Origin: CAZKGE01 sp964541695
GTDB taxonomy: Bacteria; Bacillota; Clostridia; Christensenellales; CAG-138
NCBI GenBank assembly: GCA_964541695.1
Contig: CAZIRB010000108.1
Coordinates: forward strand, 1 to 7,169
Length of the DNA stretch: 7,169 nucleotides
Direction of reading: 5' to 3'
The position numbers and the translations under genes are program-made. Positions 4,407-7,169 of this stretch are shown in pieces (positions within the stretch are counted from its first letter, which is position 1; each line of letters begins with the position of its first letter). A model generated the notes under the pieces. It saw only the letters and a list, made by a program, of their open reading frames with translations, made no database searches and had not been told where the DNA came from.

Positions 4407-5330
4407 ATGCTGGACATCGCAATCATCGGCGGCGGCCCCGCCGGGCTTTCCGCGGGCTTATACGCCGCGCGCGGCGGCGCTTACGCGGCGCTGTTTGAGG
4501 AGCTGTACGCGGGCGGCCAGGCGGCCAAGACCCACCAGATCGACAACTACCCCGGCTTTTCGGACGGCATCGAGGGCTTCATGCTCGGCGCGCAGATCGA
4601 GCAGCAGGCCACGCGCTTCGGCCTCACGATCGAGTACGCGACGGTGCGGGAGCTCGTGCTCGCCGGCGACGAGAAGAAAATCGTGCTCGCCGACCGCACG
4701 ATCGAAGCAAAGACCGTCATACTCGCCATGGGCGCGTCGCCGAAGAAACTCGGCGTCGAGCGCGAGGCCGAGATGACCGGCGCGGGCGTGTCGTACTGCG
4801 CCACGTGCGACGGCGCGTTCTTTAGAAGCAAGGAGGTCGCCATTGTCGGCGGCGGCGACACGGCCATCGCGGACGCGCTGTACCTGTCCCGCTTTGCCGA
4901 CCGGGTATACGTCATCCACCGCCGCGACCAGCTGCGCGCCAGCGAGGCGCTGCAGAAAGCCGCGCGCGCGGAGGAAAAGATCGAATTCATCTGGGACAGC
5001 GTCGTGACCGCGCTGCTCGGCGAAAAACAGATCGAGGGCCTCACGGTCAAAAACGTGCGCACGGGCCTGTTGCGGCCGGTCACCGTCGCCGGCGTGTTCG
5101 TCGCGGTCGGCATCGAGCCGCGCACGGAGCTCGTCCGCGGCCAGCTCACGCTCGCGCCGGACGGCTCGATCGTGACCGACTCGCGCATGCAGACGAGCCT
5201 GCCGGGCGTGTTCGCCGCGGGCGACATCCGCGACACGGTGCTGCGCCAGGTCGTGACCGCCTGCGCCGACGGCGCGGTAGCCGCCACAAACGCGCTCGAC
5301 TACATCAACCACCGCCTCATAAAAGTGTAA
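4407..5330 (+). CDS. trxB: Thioredoxin reductase (NADPH type)
   Basis: TrxB passes electrons from NADPH through FAD and a redox-active disulfide to thioredoxin in the cytoplasm. The 307 residues show, in order, the FAD-binding GGGPAG (8-13), the GGQ segment (36-38), the active-site CATCDG with Cys131 and Cys134, the NADPH-binding GGGDTA (148-153), HRRDQLRA (171-178), whose arginines typically contact the NADPH 2'-phosphate, and the second FAD motif GVFAAGD (267-273). Keeping both GGGDTA and HRR argues for a classical NADPH enzyme over the ferredoxin- or deazaflavin-type relatives of some Clostridia. The length is normal for the low-molecular-weight family. The start is supported by GAGGTG 5 nt upstream. 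No thioredoxin gene is in the window. It is the first gene of the unit, 30 bp before glmM, behind a promoter with possible operator sites. Confidence 0.93.
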   Translation: MLDIAIIGGGPAGLSAGLYAARGGAYAALFEELYAGGQAAKTHQIDNYPGFSDGIEGFMLGAQIEQQATRFGLTIEYATVRELVLAGDEKKIVLADRTIEAKTVILAMGASPKKLGVEREAEMTGAGVSYCATCDGAFFRSKEVAIVGGGDTAIADALYLSRFADRVYVIHRRDQLRASEALQKAARAEEKIEFIWDSVVTALLGEKQIEGLTVKNVRTGLLRPVTVAGVFVAVGIEPRTELVRGQLTLAPDGSIVTDSRMQTSLPGVFAAGDIRDTVLRQVVTACADGAVAATNALDYINHRLIKV

Positions 5331-5360
5331 CCCCCATTTATAAAAAGGAGCTTTCAGCCT

Positions 5361-6719
5361 ATGGGCAGACTTTTCGGAACCGACGGCGTGCGCGGCATCG
5401 CCAACCAGGAGCTCGACTGCGAGCTCGCGTTCAGGATCGGCGCGGTCGGCGCGTACGTGCTCGCCAACGAGGTCCACTCCCCGCGCATCCTCGTGGGCAT
5501 GGACACGAGAAAGTCCGGCGCGATGCTCGGCGCGGCGCTGTCCGCGGGCATCTGCTCGGTCGGCGGCGACGTGCTCGACGTGGGCGTGCTGCCCACGCCC
5601 GCCATGGCGTACCTCGTGCGGCAGTACGAGGCCGACGCCGCCGTCATGATCTCCGCAAGCCACAACACCATGGAGTACAACGGCATCAAATGGTTCAACG
5701 CGGGCGGCTTCAAGCTCTCCGACGAGATTGAGGACCGCATCGAGGAGATCATCAACAGCGGCGAGAAGCTGCCGCAGCCCGTCGGCCGCGAGGTCGGCCG
5801 CATCATCCCCGCCGCGCGCGCGCGCCAGGATTACCGGGAGTTTCTGATCGGCCAGTCGCAGGGGCGATTCGAGGGCATGACCGTCGTGCTCGACTGCGCA
5901 AACGGCGCGGCGAGCAACGTGGCGCGCGACGTATTCGAGCGGCTCGGCGCGACGGTGATCGCGACCGCGTGCGCGCCGGACGGCGTGAACATCAACGACG
6001 ACTGCGGCTCAACGCATCCCGAACGTCTGCAGCAGATGGTCGTGCGCTACGGCGCGGACATTGGCTTCGCGTTCGACGGCGACGCGGACCGGCTCATCTC
6101 GACCGACGAGCACGGCAACATCGTCGACGGCGACCAGGCCATGGGCATCCTCGCGCTCGCGATGCAGAAAAACGGCACATTGAACAAGAACACGCTCGTG
6201 CTCACCGTCATGAGCAACCTCGGCTTGAAAAAGCGCATGAAGCAGGCCGGTATACAGCTTGCCGAAACCGCCGTCGGCGACCGGTACGTGCTCGAGAGCA
6301 TGCTTAAAAACGGCTTCTCTTTAGGCGGCGAGCAGTCCGGCCACATCATACTGCTCGACAAAAACACGACCGGCGACGGCATCATGAGCGCGGTCGCGCT
6401 GCTCAACGTCGTGGTCGAGTCCAAGCAGCCGCTCTCAAAGCTTGCCGCGGAAATCCCGCAGTTTCCGCAGGTGCTCGTCAACGTCATCGTCGAGGGCGGC
6501 AGGAAGGCCGCGGCCATGGAGGACGCGGATTTGCTCGCCCAGCGCGACAAAATCGTCGCAAAGCTCGGCGACAACGGCCGCGTGCTCGTCCGCGCGTCCG
6601 GCACCGAGCCGCTCATTCGCATCATGCTCGAGGGCCAGAACGAGCAGGAAATATTAAACGACGCGCTGTCGATGGCGCACATCATCGTCAGAAAGCACGA
6701 TGGAAAAATCAAAACCTAA
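5361..6719 (+). CDS. glmM: Phosphoglucosamine mutase
   Basis: GlmM interconverts glucosamine-6-phosphate and glucosamine-1-phosphate, the step before UDP-GlcNAc, and so feeds peptidoglycan synthesis. The 452 residues carry the family marks of the alpha-D-phosphohexomutases: the N-terminal FGTDGVRG (5-12), the active-site serine loop SASHN with Ser100 as the phosphorylated residue, the magnesium-binding DGDADR (239-244), the sugar-binding GGEQSGH (322-328) and the phosphate-binding RASGTEP (411-417). FGTDGVRG and GEQSGH favour GlmM over ManB- or PGM-type mutases. Length and motifs are complete. AAAAAGGAG lies 10 nt before the ATG, a slightly long spacing. It follows trxB by 30 bp and overlaps nth by 20 bp, so the three genes are probably one transcript. 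Confidence 0.97.
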   Translation: MGRLFGTDGVRGIANQELDCELAFRIGAVGAYVLANEVHSPRILVGMDTRKSGAMLGAALSAGICSVGGDVLDVGVLPTPAMAYLVRQYEADAAVMISASHNTMEYNGIKWFNAGGFKLSDEIEDRIEEIINSGEKLPQPVGREVGRIIPAARARQDYREFLIGQSQGRFEGMTVVLDCANGAASNVARDVFERLGATVIATACAPDGVNINDDCGSTHPERLQQMVVRYGADIGFAFDGDADRLISTDEHGNIVDGDQAMGILALAMQKNGTLNKNTLVLTVMSNLGLKKRMKQAGIQLAETAVGDRYVLESMLKNGFSLGGEQSGHIILLDKNTTGDGIMSAVALLNVVVESKQPLSKLAAEIPQFPQVLVNVIVEGGRKAAAMEDADLLAQRDKIVAKLGDNGRVLVRASGTEPLIRIMLEGQNEQEILNDALSMAHIIVRKHDGKIKT

Positions 6720-7169
6720 GGCCGCCCCGAAAAAACGGCCCGGCCGGACCGCCGAGGCTCCGCCCGCGACCGAGCGGCAAAAGGCGGCGCTCGCCGCGCT
6801 CGCCGCGCTGTATCCGGACGCAAAGCCGGCGCTGGAGTTCTCGTCGCCGTACGAGCTGCTCGTAGCCACGATGCTCTCCGCGCAGTGCACGGATAAGCAG
6901 GTCAACCGGTGCACGCGTGACCTGTTCCCGATAGCCAACACCGCGGCCGCCATGGCCAAATTGACCGAGGAGCAGCTGTTCCCGTACATCAAGAGCTGCG
7001 GCTTCTACAACACGAAGGGGCGGCACATCCTCGAGACGAGCCGCCTGCTCGTCGAGCGTTACGGCGGCGAGGTGCCGCAAGACCGCGACGCGCTGACGCT
7101 GCTGCCCGGCGTCGGCCGGAAGACCGCGAACGTCGTGGTCAGCAACGCGTTCGGTATCCCGGCCATCGC
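6700..7169 (+). CDS. nth: Endonuclease III, N-terminal part, cut by window end
   Basis: Nth is a DNA glycosylase/AP lyase that removes oxidised pyrimidines in base excision repair. The 156 visible residues align well with the enzyme: EFSSPYELLVATMLSAQCTDKQVN (46-69), then YIKSCGFYNTKG (96-107), and the helix-hairpin-helix LPGVGRKTANVV (135-146), in which Lys141 corresponds to the catalytic lysine (Lys120 of the E. coli enzyme). The catalytic aspartate and the 4Fe-4S cluster cysteines would lie beyond the window. A basic, Pro/Ala-rich extension of about 21 residues (KPKAAPKKRPGR and following) precedes the conserved core. The ATG at 6700 overlaps the glmM 3' end by 20 bp in another frame, with only a weak AGAAAG ribosome binding site, so translational coupling to glmM is likely; no later ATG precedes the conserved core. 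Confidence 0.95.
   Translation, partial: MEKSKPKAAPKKRPGRTAEAPPATERQKAALAALAALYPDAKPALEFSSPYELLVATMLSAQCTDKQVNRCTRDLFPIANTAAAMAKLTEEQLFPYIKSCGFYNTKGRHILETSRLLVERYGGEVPQDRDALTLLPGVGRKTANVVVSNAFGIPAI

Noticed and set aside
4458..5663. Long open frame of 401 codons on the minus strand, antisense to trxB and glmM
   Set aside because: The translation is Arg/His/Ala/Asp-rich low-complexity sequence and crosses the trxB-glmM junction; both sense genes have clear family motifs.

Overview
The window looks like chromosomal DNA of a high-GC member of the Bacillota, most likely class Clostridia. The evidence is G+C-rich coding sequence combined with AGGAG-type ribosome binding sites, near-consensus TATAAT promoters, a Clostridia-style MurC, a PRK06851-type P-loop protein, and small proteins of a kind I associate with gut Clostridia. 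The species cannot be fixed from the sequence. Nothing looks phage-derived, and there is no transposase or CRISPR array. Most of the window is ordinary housekeeping content; the unusual material is in the intergenic regions and in two very small genes.

Left part, minus strand (about 2431 down to 1): a promoter at 2403-2431 drives murC (peptidoglycan precursor ligase), followed after 45 bp by an alpha/beta hydrolase of the Est30/carboxylesterase type with a TTG start. A full-consensus promoter (TTGACA, 18 bp, TATAAT) is embedded in the last codons and stop codon of the hydrolase gene and points at a tRNA-Arg(CCT) gene, whose 5' half lies at the window edge.

Middle, plus strand (about 2482-2916): divergent from murC is a short unit with nested inverted repeats in its leader. 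It holds a 41-residue glutamine-repeat protein and, one base after its stop codon, a 51-residue protein ending in PVQDADDL. A strong intrinsic terminator closes the unit. Next (about 2938-3131) is a hairpin-rich non-coding stretch that resembles a dispersed intergenic repeat, whose last hairpin probably terminates the gene arriving from the other side.

Right part: a PRK06851-type protein with one intact and one apparently dead P-loop half runs leftward (3174-4238). Divergent from it, trxB (thioredoxin reductase), glmM (phosphoglucosamine mutase) and nth (endonuclease III, cut by the window end) run rightward as a compact unit. Its promoter at 4331-4360 is overlapped by one 18-bp dyad that abuts a second 18-bp palindrome.

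Functional threads: GlmM makes glucosamine-1-phosphate, which feeds UDP-GlcNAc and hence the UDP-MurNAc used by MurC, so two steps of cell-wall precursor synthesis are encoded here in separate units. TrxB maintains thiol redox balance and Nth repairs oxidised pyrimidines, so the right-hand unit combines redox control, envelope supply and DNA repair. The best candidates for undescribed biology are the two-gene small-protein unit with its structured leader, and the paired palindromes at the trxB promoter.
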